Notes under the pieces: model-generated
Databases searched by the model: none
Seen by the model: the letters and a program-made list of their open reading frames with translations, nothing else
Told to the model about the DNA's origin: nothing
Origin: Arctopsyche grandis
Taxonomy: Eukaryota > Arthropoda > Insecta > Trichoptera > Hydropsychidae
DNA: 64,000 nucleotides
Direction: 5' to 3'
NCBI RefSeq assembly: GCF_051622035.1
Contig: NC_135360.1
Span: forward strand, 16,062,501-16,126,500
Position numbers and translations under genes: made by a program
In this document: in pieces, positions 30,446 to 43,186 of the stretch
How positions within the stretch are numbered: the first letter of the stretch is position 1
How the letters are laid out: the number at the start of each line of letters is the position of its first letter

Positions 30446-30974
30446 GTTGTACCCGATGAAATTTCATCGCATGGTTGTTGGCATATTAAGTTATTAAATA
30501 AAAAAAATAAAAGAAATGTGTTGGTCCTGTGTTCGATCCGCACGCGGTCGAATTTTTTTCAAATACATTTTAAATATATCTAATATGAAAAATTTATATT
30601 TGTGCGAGTAGGATACAAGAGGATGCTGTGACGTCATACCGCATCCTCTTGTGTCCTGCTCGCACACACGTAAGTAAGGCTGTGCGAGCAGGGAGAATTT
30701 CACCGCACGCCACTCCTATCTACATATAAACAATATAAAACATCAAGAGAAAAACGAATTAATTAAATAAATTTTCAATAAATGGTTCAAAATGCTCGAG
30801 AGATTAATTTAGCTAGCAAAAAGTGTATATAGAAGTTTTTTCTTTCGTAATTATATTCGTACATTTTTTTGGCATAGGCTTAGCTGTGACGTACATATGT
30901 ATGTCGAATCAAAACGACTATTATAGTACGGCGAGCGTTATCTTACACAAACACACAGAATAGCGATATTATAT
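30446..30974 (+). repeat. dispersed repeat R3, copy 1
   Basis: Matches 32475-32952 over most of its length: GTTCGATCCGCACGCGGTCG, TTTTTTTCAAATAC, CTGTGACGTACATATGTATG and GCGATATTATAT in the same order. It differs by the palindromic insertion at 30601-30714. It has a tRNA box-B-like GTTCGATCC; its class is unknown. Confidence 0.7.
30601..30714. mobile_element. truncated palindromic MITE within R3
   Basis: TGTGCGAGTAGGATACAAG (from 30601) pairs with CTTGTGTCCTGCTCGCACA (to 30666). The 3' end AATTTCACCGCACGCCACT matches the terminus of the complete element at 59196-59345; the opposite terminus is missing. Confidence 0.65.
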
Positions 30975-31047
30975 GTATGTTTCATTTGGTGACACCTGGT
31001 GCGCTCCGCACCCCCCACACCTGCCTTGTGACGCCACTGGGTGCGAG

Positions 31048-32474
31048 TCTGGCGCCATGTTAATCGAAAATACGAAAAATAACTTGTCTAATTAGTCTCC
31101 CATCTATTTGTATCAATGAAATTATGAATCTACGAACACGTGTGGTTAATCGAGAGTTTTGCCTGTTAAGAATCCAGTTCTAGTTATGGCTACGAGAGAC
31201 AAGTCTACCGAGAAATCTCTTCGTATACTATGTACATATGTATGAGGACTTTTGCCTACGATGGAGTGATTCGTTTCCAATTTGGATTTTGGCGCTAATA
31301 GACCGTTCAAAATTCGCCACGAACTTACGTCCCAAGGTGGAGGGGATGTGTTCTCTACAAAGAAGGCTGTTGTGGTGAAGGGGGCGGCCGTTGCGCAAGT
31401 TCCAAGGCCGACAGACAGCACCAGTTCAGTGTGGTGGGTCGACGCGACTTGCCGCTGCCACTCCAGCCTCACCTGTCTTCTGATCGCCAGCCTCATAAGA
31501 TACACGTATAAACAATTTCATCTACATATTTAAATTTGTTTAGTTGGAGGACGTTGACTCTAGATGACTAGAGGTCACCGATTCGACATAGTTCTTCGCC
31601 GAATAGTCATTCGCTTCTAAAATGCGTGTGAACAAGTTTCTTGCACTGTTGTGGTCCATTGCCGGCGACACACGCCGAAACCAGACGCGTTCAAATCTCC
31701 GCGCATTTCTAACCCGATTGCCCTTTCTCATCATTCACGATGTGTTGGATTCGTTTAGTGTAGATCGTTGCGACACGGTTTCGTCGATAGTGCGAGATTC
31801 TATTGCAATTTATCAACTGGGACTGTTTTGGCGTAGGACAGGGGCGTAGCTATCGTTACACCGACAGCAGGTAACCAAATATGCTCACGTGTGTCTGTAT
31901 AACCGAACCCACTTCGCTGGTACTTACTACGATGAATCTACCATTCTTTTCAATCTTGGTTTTGAATGGACTGATTTCACTTTTTGCAACGGGCAAAATA
32001 GTGTTTTCATTTTCTACTCTTTAAGATTGTGTTTAGTTTTTAGTGTTTTTTGCGTTACTGAATATACGCAATTGAAGTATGTTTGATTTGACTTAATTTA
32101 TTCGCGTCAATATGGTCAATGTGCGTTGGCGGCTAATGTACAAAATGTGTTTGCATACAATGTAGATATTTATTAGAGAATTTAAACGTTTGCCAAATCC
32201 GAATTTGCTGTTATTGAAGTCATTTTCGCTCCTTAAAAATTTGTGTTCAAATTTATGTAGTCACCATTTATTTTCCTTTATTTGAAAATAATAATTTTGA
32301 TTTGTAACAAATTTATTATAGGATTAATTTTAATAAATTAAAATCATCATATTATAAGTATGTGGTCTAAAAAGGTTGGTTAATTAGATTAAATATATAA
32401 CGTGTTTACAGTCAAAGTCTATACGTTGCTAAGTAACGTTGATTTGTGTTTACTGTTATTATAAACAAGACTAA
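31048..32474. other. unassigned intergenic segment with moderate-GC block
   Basis: 31140-31860 is less AT-rich than its surroundings and has overlapping ORFs on both strands (83 and 75 aa on +, 119 and 64 aa on -). None resembles a known protein or joins to the yellow gene by splice sites I can defend. It may be a promoter or leader region or an old transposon. Confidence 0.35.
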
Positions 32475-32952
32475 TGTTGTACCTGATGAGATATTATCCC
32501 ATGGGTATTAGCATATTAAGTTATTACATAAAAAAAATAAAAGTAATGTGTCGGTCCCGTGTTCGATCCGCACGCGGTCGAATTTTTTTCAAATACGTTT
32601 TAAATATATTTATATTTAATTATTTAATATGAAAAAAGAAATAGTAAAAATTACCTACCTACCTAAATATATATAAACAATATAAAACATCAATAGAAAA
32701 ATTAAATCAATTTTCATTAGATGGCGGTAAACGCCCAGAGACTTAGCGCCGTCTATTTGTCTAGAGGAAACATTGGTAACAAACAGTATACATAGATTTT
32801 TTTTTATTTTGTTATTATATACGTATACGTTTTGTTGGCAGTGGTTTAGCTGTGACGTACATATGTATGTATGTCGAATCGAAATGACTATTATAGTAGA
32901 GCGAGCGTTATCTCACACAGACACACCAACAGACAGAATAGCGATATTATAT
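32475..32952 (+). repeat. dispersed repeat R3, copy 2
   Basis: Homologous to 30446-30974 and in the same orientation about 2 kb away, but without the palindromic insertion. It carries a variant middle section with ATGGCGGTAAACGCC. Confidence 0.7.
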
Positions 32953-34955
32953 AAACAAGATAAAATGTATTTAGTTTTGTTTTTCATAAACGGACCTGGT
33001 ATTTTCTGTCTAAAGAAATTTATCATCAAAATATTTTTTACAAATTTACAAATCTTTTATCGTTTTTGCTAGCATTTTCGATTTGTATGATTGAAATTAA
33101 TGAAATTGAATGAAACAAATCGCATTTTTTTACATAAATTTTTAGCGTTGTAACTAATCTTGACGGTCTTATGTAAAAACACTTACAGATTGAAAATACT
33201 AAAAAACCAACGCATTTGAATTATCGTCGTTTTTTAAAGTTTACCTTTACAATTATCACACGGTTACATGCGAAACGTGTTAAACTTAAGTCACACGCAG
33301 TGAGATCATGCAACTTTTCGCCGAATCTGCAAAATACCTATGAAATGATTCACGGGAAGTTTTATAAATATATTTCCACACCGCCTATCGATTTGTTTAG
33401 AAATACGCATTTTGAACACTTTTCTTCTAGGTTACTTATTATGAAAATATCGATTCAACTTGAGAAATATACAATACTTATTACACAAGTTAGTTGCAGG
33501 GTTGACCGAGGCGAATCGGCCCCTAAGGCGAATTTTTAAATTAATAAATATGTGACCTCCAGAGTACAAAATTCATCAGTAGATACAGCATGCATTCAAT
33601 AACGTTCTAATTCTTAGTACTTACGTATGTACTTTTCATCAAATTTGAAGGAAAATGTAAAAATGGGTAAACCAAAATTTGATTATTATGATTTCCATAT
33701 AAAATTGAATCATTGCTCTCGTCACCTTAACGATTGGCATCCAACACGAAAGATACCTGGATTATATGTGCGATAATTGAATTGTTTCGTTTCTAAATTC
33801 CAAATACGAGTTACATTATTACCACTCAATTAACACCGCTCAAAGAGAAAGTGCACTCGTCCGGAAAGTGAACACAATTCTTGTACACGCCCAATAATCA
33901 ATTATAGTAAATATTTGTGTATTTTTATATGTTATATCGCGTCTTTCTGATGCTGCTGTACTTATGAATGTATGTATTTGCAATTGCAATAGATCGGTTT
34001 ACATTTAAACGTTGAAAAGTGCATAATTGTAGCGCGTTGACATTGCAAATACGTGTCGCCTTTATTGGGTCAATGGCGGAGTTTAGCGTTGATTTTTTTA
34101 TGTTTTTAAATTTTGCGTCCGGCATTTAGAAGGTTAAAATGCGGTCAAATTTAACCAGAGCGGCGCGTCATAGTACGCGGTGAGTCAATCTCGTGAACGC
34201 ATATTTTCCATTTACGCATAGTAAAAATAAGATACTTGAAGTTTATTTCGTTCGTGTCGATGTTTCTCACGCTTTATTATTAATTTAAAAAAGTTTAAAC
34301 AGTCTTTGTTTCTCGTAAACAATAAAATAAATTTCTCACGGTTAATATTGCGTATCAAATAGTCGGAATTAATCATGGAGATGTTGTGGCAACTAACATC
34401 TACGCTTTGGCTACTAATATCTACGCTTTGGCAACTAACATATACTACATACAAAATATGACTTATGTACATATATTAAACCTATAGAGCACAGGCGTCC
34501 AACCTTTTTCCAGTGGCGACCTCTTTTTATATAAGCCAAGTGACCTCGCGACCTCAAAACCCTTTTGATGTATAAAAAATTCAATCCTTTTTATGTCTAC
34601 ATTTAAATTAGTCAATCTATTAGTTAGGTTGTGTATAGTTAGCTTATGTACATAAGGCTTAGTTATTAATCACATTGACCGGTTGTTATTAATAATAAGC
34701 GGATTTACTATATTGATTGTAACATATGTAAATAAGTTAACTTATATCTTATCACTACACTTTTGTGAAAATTGACTGATGTTTAAAACGTAAATTTGAA
34801 CTAATTTTTATTAAACGAGTGTAGAATATAAATGCGACTTCCATGGAAAAAATCCTTTTCTCGTTATGGAGTCTCCTTGTTCGTCTTTCAAAAGAGATTG
34901 AAGCCTTGTTTAGTATGCGAACAATGAGCAGGTACATTAAGGTCTGAAATCTCAG
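32953..34955. other. intergenic DNA, no gene seen
   Basis: AT-rich with short ORFs only. At about 34489-34530 CACAGGCGTCCAACCTTTTT looks like an isolated hAT terminus followed by GTGGCGACC; no partner end was identified. Confidence 0.4.
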
Positions 34956-35489
34956 CAGGGCTGTGGAGTCGGAGTCGGAGCATTTCAAGCGGAGTCGGAG
35001 TCGTAAAAAATCAACTAACTTCAACTCCTTTTTATTTTTATTATATCCTTTAATTAATAGTATTACGGTTTGCATGCATGTACTTACTTATTATTTATAC
35101 CTATTTCATTACCAATAATTCAATAAATTAGGTTACATGTCAATTTTTAGTTATTTTTAACTTAAATTTTTTATATTTTAAACTAGAACTCCTTTAATTT
35201 TTTGAAAGGCGCTATTTATAACTGAAAATTTTATACGTTGGCAAGAAAAGTCGGTGTCGGAGTGAAAATGGACGCGATGTGTGTATGTGGGTATGTATGT
35301 GGCGGATGCGTATGAGGATTTAAAATGCTCTGCGTGGAAGCGTACACATATCCACGAAGACACACACATTCATTCATCATTTCGAACGGGTGAACGGGTT
35401 GGATCATTGAGCGTGTAATGCGCGCACTTAACTTTTTCTATTAATACCTGCGCGCGCGCGCCTATAAATTACCTTACATTATATTTATA

Positions 35490-35569
35490 TATAAAATATA
35501 ACTTTATTTTAATGCGTGTATCAATTCTTTTCCGGAACCACCCGCTGAAATCAACGGGCACAACACTAG
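35490..35569 (+). mobile_element. Helitron 3' terminus, copy 1
   Basis: An imperfect hairpin CCCGCTGA/TCAACGGG (35541-35558) lies 7 bases before a terminal CTAG (35566-35569) followed by T, the canonical Helitron 3' end. The same end occurs at 55216-55219. Confidence 0.7.
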
Positions 35570-35572
35570 TCA

Positions 35573-36013
35573 TTAGCCAGCAGCATAGCTCGGACGTTAA
35601 GCTTCTGCTTACCGTCAAGAAGGTGCCGGGTTCAATCCCTGAATGAAAATGAATTTTTCAGAGTATGCTGTTGGTCAGACCTGGGTTTGTGACTCCAGGT
35701 TGATCGTTTCCTATCAGAGTTTACCAATTTTCTCTGATTTCATTGTTGAAACGGTTCCCGGAAAAAAAAATTGGCTAAAAATCCTTCCTACCTACTATGT
35801 CACCACTATTTGAAATTTGATTGATGTACAATAAAAAATTATGTACAATTCATAGATGTCTCGTTAATTTGCGAGTTTTTTCAGTGTCTCGCAATTCAAC
35901 GACTTATAATAAAAATGCCGCATTTGTATTTGTAATTGGCCAGGAAGGCGCATTGGGATTTACCTGTAAGGCCTTCCTGGTATATATGTAAAAAAAAAAA
36001 TAAAAAATAAAAT
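35573..36013 (+). mobile_element. SINE, copy 2
   Basis: Starts immediately after the Helitron end with TTAGCCAGCAGCATAGCTCG. It has a box-B-like GGGTTCAATCCC, then the family core (GTGACTCCAGGTTGATCG, TTGTTGAAACGGTTCCC) and CCTTCCTGGTATATA with an A-rich tail. The tRNA-like head differs from that of copies 3 and 4. Confidence 0.8.
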
Positions 36014-37073
36014 AGCTCATAAGTAGAGGTAGGATAGCCAAGGTGCCGCTCATTGTTCCATTGTAGTAAATCCTTTGTAAAAAAGGTTCGGCAAACATTT
36101 AACAATGCATTTACAACATTTGAACAATACGCGGCACCCTCTGGGTCCGGGCTTTACTCATAAGATAACGTCGTAGTCGGTACATTTTCAAAGCGACTCA
36201 CAGCCCTGGAATCAAGCGAACATTGCGCACGCAAAATATGTAGACATAAATTGAATGATAATGTAAAAATATTATAGCATTGATATTGTTAAATGTTTAT
36301 TTAAATTATTATTCTCAGACTAGGTTGACTTTCGGCCTGAACAGAACACATCTATTGATTTAATTTTATTATGTATTTGTTACATAATAACGTACCGCGT
36401 TGCGGGTCTAAAAAACCCGTTTTTCCGCCAACGCCAATAGTATAACGGCCCTAAATTCATTCTATGTATACTGCATAGCTATTAAAAGTATACATACATA
36501 TATACTTTCGCGAATTTATTGCCTAATATAACTTTTTTCCAACGTGGTCAAAGTTAGCTTTTTGACCACAGGCTTAAAGTTCACAGGTTTGCGTGCTTAT
36601 CGGCCCTCAACATTATGAAAGCGAAAATAGCTTTCTATAACCCGAGAAAATTTACGCGTTGGGCAAGAATAATCGACCTCCGAAACGAAACTGTGCCTTT
36701 TCGCTTTTTCAAAGCACCCGGCATTTAACGGGTTGATAAACGTGTCACCCAAAGTGGTGTGTTCGACCGCATTTTATCATGTGATAGGAAGTAACATGCA
36801 TTCGTTGTTGAACCAATTTGATTATTTTAATAATAATAACAATTTTACAATTTGCGGATATTTTTTACTCTCAATTTACATACATTATTACACAGGTATG
36901 TATGTAAATAGTGTTTGACAAATATTTATTAAATTCAATGATATTAGATCTACTGTAATGTAAAATTCAATATTGAATTGAGTTCAAATACAATATATAC
37001 TTAATCTTAAATTATATGAAATATTTTAAATAAGTTTTTCATTTGTTAAATCTACCTATTTATCACTAGCGGA

Positions 37074-37124
37074 TCTAAGAAAATGGTCAAGGGGAGCAAT
37101 TATCTAATATTTAAATAGAAGGAA

Positions 37125-37185
<61 letters not shown>

Positions 37186-37302
37186 GTGAACAATAAAAAT
37201 AAAAGTATTTATATATACATATGTATATGAATTAATAATCATCCAAGGGGGGGGGGGGCGTGGCACACAGCACCCATGGCACCCCCCTTGGATCCGCGTA
37301 TG
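37074..37302. mobile_element. hAT-like MITE containing a (TA)n run
   Basis: Ends CACTAGCGGATC and GATCCGCGTATG are inverted with three mismatches. Flanks CTATTTAT and ATATTTAT form an 8-bp duplication with one mismatch. A TA run at about 37128-37182 and a poly(G) run lie inside. Confidence 0.7.
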
Positions 37303-37789
37303 ATATTTATTGAGTTGTTTTGTGAAATTTTGATACTGATTTGAATGTCCAATGCTTAATCGTTTGATTTTTGGGGTTTTCACTTGGACGTAATATAGAA
37401 ATATATATGTACCGGATATAATATTAAAAAAAATGTTTTTAAATATTTCAAAACATTTGTACGTATTTAATTATGTACATTAGTATCTTAATTAGATAAT
37501 CTATAAAAGCTATTAGGCAAATGCAAATGACGTTAATTTTATAATTTATTTTATCTTAAGTGCACAAATTTTATACAGATTGTTAGTAAGTGTTATTGTT
37601 TTTCTAATTATTTTATTAATTCATTCGTAATAAATAAATACTCACGGTATCAATATAAAATTAAAATATTAAACATAATATGAACTATTATAATTTTCCA
37701 TTTTATTTTTTTCTTTTACTCTATTAGAAATAGTTAAATTATGAATTTACTTATAAATAGATTGATTTTAAATTTTCAGATTTTTAAAG

Positions 37790-39284
37790 ATGTTGATTCG
37801 ACTACAGAGCAGATGTTTTCAAATATTTTTATTATGCTTCCATGCAACGCTATGTATGGGTATGGATAACTTGCGAGTTGCTTTCGAGTGGAAACAACTC
37901 GATTTTGCATATCCGAACGAACAAATGCGAGAAGAAGCAATAAAAAATGAAGATTTTATACCTGAAAACAATATTCCTGTTGGGCTTGAAGTTTCCGGAG
38001 AGAGGTTGTTTGTAACGGTGCCAAGGTGGAAGCCTGGAGTTCCAGCATCACTAACATATGTTCCTTTAAATGGTGAATTTAAATTCTTTTTCATTTCATA
38101 AAATTCAAACAAAAAATTTACCCCAAACGCAGCTATAGAAGCTTTTACTTAAAATAAATTTTAATAAAACATTGTTGAATTATTTTTCAGATACAAATGC
38201 GGCATCTCCAAAGTTGATACCATATCCTAATTGGTCAGCTCATAGATTCACCGAAGGAAATGAACCAGAACTGGTATCTCCTTTCCGAGTCAGAGCTGAT
38301 CGTTGTGATCGTCTTTGGGTTTTAGATAGCGGCTTGTCAGATTTGCTCGGTAATGTTACCGTAGTATCACAACCTCAGCTTGTCGTCTATGACCTGAGAA
38401 CAGACCAGCTTATGAGACGTTTCACAATTCCACCAGCACAATTAGAAGAAGAGTCTTTTTTTGCGAACATTGCTGTTGAAGATACTTCATGTGAAGACAG
38501 TTATGCATACGCTGCCGATCTTGGCTCACCTGGACTTGTTGTATACTCTTGGCGATATCAAACATCGTGGAGAGTGAAACATCACTATTTCCACCCGGAT
38601 CCACTATCTGGTGATTTTAATGTTACTGGAATTAATTTTCAATGGGAAGATGCACTTTTTGGTTTGGGATTATCTGCTCCTGGATCCGATGGGTTCAGCA
38701 CTCTTTATTTCCATCCGTTGGCTAGCACTAATGAGTTTTCTGTTTCCACAAAAATTCTTAGGAATGAATCCTTAGCCAACAGCAGTTTCGATGAATTTAA
38801 ATTGTTGGGAAATAGAGGTCCAAACGCCCAGTCTAATGTAGAATTTGTCGACAAATCTACAGGTGTTTTATTTTATGCTTTGGTTAATTTAAATGCTGTT
38901 GCATGCTGGAAAACTACAAACAAAGCATACACCATTGAGTCTCAAGGTAGAATTTATATGAGCAATTTGACAATGGTATTCCCTAATGACATCAAAGTTG
39001 ACGATAAAGGAAATTTGTGGGTCCTTTCCGATAGACTTCCAACATTTATGTATTCAAAATTAGACAGTGAAGATGTAAATTTCAGAATATTAACTGCATC
39101 CGTAAAAGATGCCATTCGAGGAACTGCATGCGATTCCAAACCAAACATTGAAATGATCAAAAAATTCGCCAACGATACTTTGAACAAACTTAAGAAGCTT
39201 GGCACTTCGAATTCCGCTCTTTCGAATACTTCATATATACAAACAGTATTATTATTTGTCGTCTCCATTTTCATATTGTCTTAA
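37790..39284 (+). CDS. yellow / major royal jelly family secreted protein, 458 aa
   Basis: Yellow-family proteins are secreted insect beta-propeller proteins linked to cuticle melanisation, behaviour and reproduction. Coding exons 37790-38072 and 38191-39284; the first coding exon begins at 37780 after a clear acceptor, so a non-coding 5' exon must lie upstream and was not located. Residues 1-24 form a signal peptide. The yellow signature follows: LRVAFEWKQLDFAYP, FIPENNIPVGLEV, LFVTVPRWKPGVPASL, LIPYPNW, RLWVLDSG, FFANIAVE, YAYAADLG, GLVVYSW, HPDPLSGDFNVTGINFQW, STLYFHPLAS, NAVACW and NLWVLSDRLP. Several N-glycosylation sites are present. Length is usual for the family. Unusually, the last 20 or so residues are strongly hydrophobic after a short SNTS stretch, suggesting a membrane or GPI-anchor signal. 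The paralogue class (b, c, d and so on) was not settled. AATAAA at 39480 follows. Confidence 0.93.
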
Positions 39285-40280
39285 AAATACAGTTTTCATA
39301 GTCATTTTATAATAGTTTGCCATATACATATATTTACATCCAAATATTGTGGATATTGTGAGATTGATAAAGTTGGTTACCAATCATTAATATTATAATA
39401 AGACATATGTATGTCTACTTTATTATATTTTTTATGTTGCCTATTTATTGCACGACATAATTATATTATACATATGTTGAATAAATTCATTCATGCTAAT
39501 GCAGGTGTTACTTAAATATCATACTTTAGTATTACAAATAGAGTTTAAAAAACTTAGTTTAAAGAAAATCTGTAAATATTTCATTTTAAATTAAATGTAT
39601 TATTAGTATTTAAATTATGCGTATTTTCTTTATCCTCATAATTCATAAATTAATTTGTAAGTTGTGAGTCGTTTTATGAGCATATGTTTGAAAAATTTAA
39701 TTTTAATAAAGAATTAATATGATCGAAACAACATTTTTTTAATTCATACTATATTTGTAATTAACAAGAGTTTATATGTGTATACTATGATAAAATATAT
39801 AACATTAATATTTTATCTCGAGATTATTCAAATAGCATATGTTTGCATCGTAAATTTATGCAGAATTAATGAGAAATTCTTTTTTGACGCTTGACAAATT
39901 TGTGTCCTGATATAAATATATCATAAATAGTACTTCTATTTGCTATATTTACGATACGTTTCTATTTAGTATCATAAAATGATAAATGAAAAAACAGTTT
40001 TGCAGCAACTTCACTCTTAGTCAGAATTTTGAAGAAGCGAGTCCATCTTATACAGGATACTAATAATCTACAGGTTACTAACTATACACGTTAACTTTGT
40101 TCAGATATGGGAAATTAAAAATTTTATATATGTATTTACATATGTACATATTTGTAAAATTCAGTTTAGAATGTGGATATTAAATTGGTAATTTTTATTT
40201 TTAGCTTCTTATTTAAAAGCTGTTTATGTGTGATATTATTTTAGATAAATAGAACCATCACAGTATTACATACAGTAAAG
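39285..40280. other. yellow 3' UTR and intergenic DNA
   Basis: AATAAA at 39480-39485 is the likely poly(A) signal of the yellow-family gene. The remainder is AT-rich with no coding sequence. Confidence 0.5.
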
Positions 40281-41586
40281 ATGGTGGAAAAAAGTGGGGA
40301 AACTGAGAGAAGAATAAAAAAAACGTTTAAAGAAAAATGCACTCATTGTATCAGTGGACCAAAACAAATAATAAGAACAACAATTCTCTTAACTTGCACC
40401 GTAGTGGTTGTTTATCAGGCAAGTTATCAAACATTCGTGACATGTATGCTATCAAAATGTTAAATACGTTAAAAATAAATGCTCTTTATTTCACTAACTT
40501 ACCTCCATTGCTTTCCGAGTTGAAATCTGATGATTTTATTTATTTACTTAGATAAATTATGTCTGATATGGTTTGCTACATTTTAGTCGTTCTCCACTAA
40601 TTAGATACATATTCATGTTTAATTTATAAATTGAAAAATATTGTTCTGTTTTTTAATAACACAAATATCACTTTAGATTGGAGAATGTTTAAGAAAAATA
40701 AGAAATCCTCCAATTACGACGTATACACATTTTGACTTCAATGATACTGTAAAATATCCTGCTATTACGATTTGTAGAGATCCGCCTTATAAAAATGATG
40801 TATTACAAGTAAGTTATTACATTGGTTATTATACTTGTAAACACAGAATCCAACTAAAAGTTCATTGTGATAAATTGGTTGATGTCTCTGTTAAACTCAA
40901 AATTAATCAGAAATGTACAACTTGTGTTAGCTGTGATAATAAATATTATGCACTCACCTGTATAGGTGATAAAAAATGAAGTCTGAAAAACATTTGTAAA
41001 CGTACTATTTGATATTTAACCAGGAACATGGATTATACGGACATCCTCGCTATACTTCTGAATGGAGAAATTTCAACTTTAGTAATGTAAATTTGGACGA
41101 ATTTTGGAGAGAAGCCACTTACAGTGATAAGGACAATTTCATATCTGCTGGCCTCAATTCTATCAATAGTTGTAATTTAATTTAATTATGTTATTATATA
41201 ATTAGATAATATTACAAGAATTGTATCTTAAATTTACTTTTTTGACTGTCCTAAAAAGATATAGAAGTTGTCAACAGCTTACATTTTGTATTGGGTCAAT
41301 GTCAAACTGTTTCTCCTAAAATTTATGTATCGACAGTTTCCAAGAATACTGGATATTCGATATTACTCAATCACTCCATGCTAGAAATTGATACTACTTC
41401 AAGTACTATACCACCTGGATATCACATCTTCGTTCATCAAGCCAATGAGCCGTTTGCAGGTATTTTGAGTTCAGTATTTTCAGTGATATAATCCAATTTC
41501 CAACAAAAAAACAATCTTTCAATAGTATTACATAATAGTTAATAGTTACAGTACCCATTTTTCCATCTATGCAGCAAATTCTATAT

Positions 41587-41668
<82 letters not shown>

Positions 41669-43155
41669 CGTACATACATATCTATATTGCAGCACTAACT
41701 TGACATATTTATAAAACGCGATAAATCGACATATTTATAATTCAACTTCAGATAAGTGTAATATTTTTATTATTAATTTGTTTTCCAATAATTCTGGTGC
41801 TGTGGACAAGTATATATATAAATACTTAAAATTAAATTCAAAGTTATAGATTATATATGTTTAAACTGCACCCTATTATAAAACCATCTTAATTTTTAAA
41901 TGGATAATTCTCGATGGGATAATATAGGTACATATGTATGTACAAGTGAATATTTTAGATGTAGATTAAACCAATGAATACAAACACGCAATGAATCTAT
42001 GCAACTTGCATTTATCTTTTCTAAAAAAATACTCCATAACCAATAATTCCAAAACATATTATTGGCAAGAGAAAGTTTATTTATTAGAAGATATATTTAA
42101 CAACCTTCCGAAAATTTTAAACTTTGAACAAAGGGTTTCTGAAAACCTACTGTATCAGAGTATTGAATATTTTATAATATTTATGTACATGGGGTGTATT
42201 ATAAAATATATATATAACTAGCTGAACCCAGCATGCGTGGTAATGCCACAATAACGCAAGCAATTCCCGTTCCCGTTCCCGTTTCTCGATGTGTTTCGAT
42301 AAGTGAATACTTCAGTTTCAAATTAATACTTAATCAAATTAAATTAGAGTAATGATAATCTGTTGGGAAAACACAGGCAGCGAACAAATTTGAAATTATT
42401 CAATTTTTTGTTTATTTTACCCTAACAACGCAGGTGGAGACGCGAAAACATTTGAAATTGTTGCTTTGCAATGTTACTCATTCCCGTTTTTCCCGTTTCC
42501 GTTCCCGTTTTTGGGCGATTTTTTACAGAAACCATCGCGGACATACACACAATAACTCCTGTAAGTTTCATTGCAATCGGTTGAATGGTATAGGAACGCA
42601 TACGTGACAGGCAAACATTGATTTTTATATACAATATAGAATTGAAGAAATGTAATTATAAATGAGACTTCAAAATTCATATGTACATATATTTTTGGTA
42701 GAGCATTTGTCCGTTAGTCTCATGGAACATTTATATGTAAACGTTGGCGAAGAATTGGAAGTCAAATTGGGAGTTCAACAACTTAATATGCTATCCACTG
42801 GACCTAAAAATTGTCAGACTGAAGATGATTACAGCGCAACATTGGTAAGAGTTACATATTTGAAAATTTTAATGATTTATATTATTTATTATAGAAATAA
42901 TTTTTCAAATAAAATGTAAATTATAATATGTAATTGCTTTCGAGTCGTTGGTTACTCTAAAAAGCTCTCACAATATAAGATAATCAAAATAATTTTTATA
43001 TTTATCAAAACAGTGTGTTGAAAAATGCGTATGGGATAGCATTATAGATGAAGTCGGATGTTCTGGCCCTTGGATGAAGACTGATATTCCATATTGTAGT
43101 AACTATACTGCCATGAAAGAACTTATAGTTAATTATATCAGGTAGATTAAATTAG

Positions 43156-43186
<31 letters not shown>

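Larger units (their letters stand above)
29310..31039. mobile_element. composite hAT element with nested insertions
   Basis: Ends CAGTGGCGTCGCTAGGG and CTTGTGACGCCACTG share a 10-bp inverted terminus. The flanks are GGTGCAAG (29302-29309) and GGTGCGAG (31040-31047), an 8-bp duplication with one mismatch. Inside lie a SINE, a 140-bp foldback and a dispersed repeat that itself carries a palindromic MITE fragment. No transposase could be recognised; the minus-strand ORF at 29333-29602 is open but unidentified. Confidence 0.7.
34956..36208. mobile_element. hAT-like element with GGAGTC repeats, carrying Helitron and SINE insertions
   Basis: Left end CAGGGCTGTGGAGTCGGAGT and right end GACTCACAGCCCTG are inverted partners. 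The left part has GGAGTC tandem units. No exact 8-bp duplication was found (aatctcag against gaatcaag). There is no transposase; the interior is occupied by a Helitron 3' end and a SINE. Confidence 0.6.

Noticed and set aside
31146-31849. Protein-coding gene upstream of yellow
   Set aside because: ORFs on both strands are short, overlapping and unlike any family, and no defensible splice connects them.
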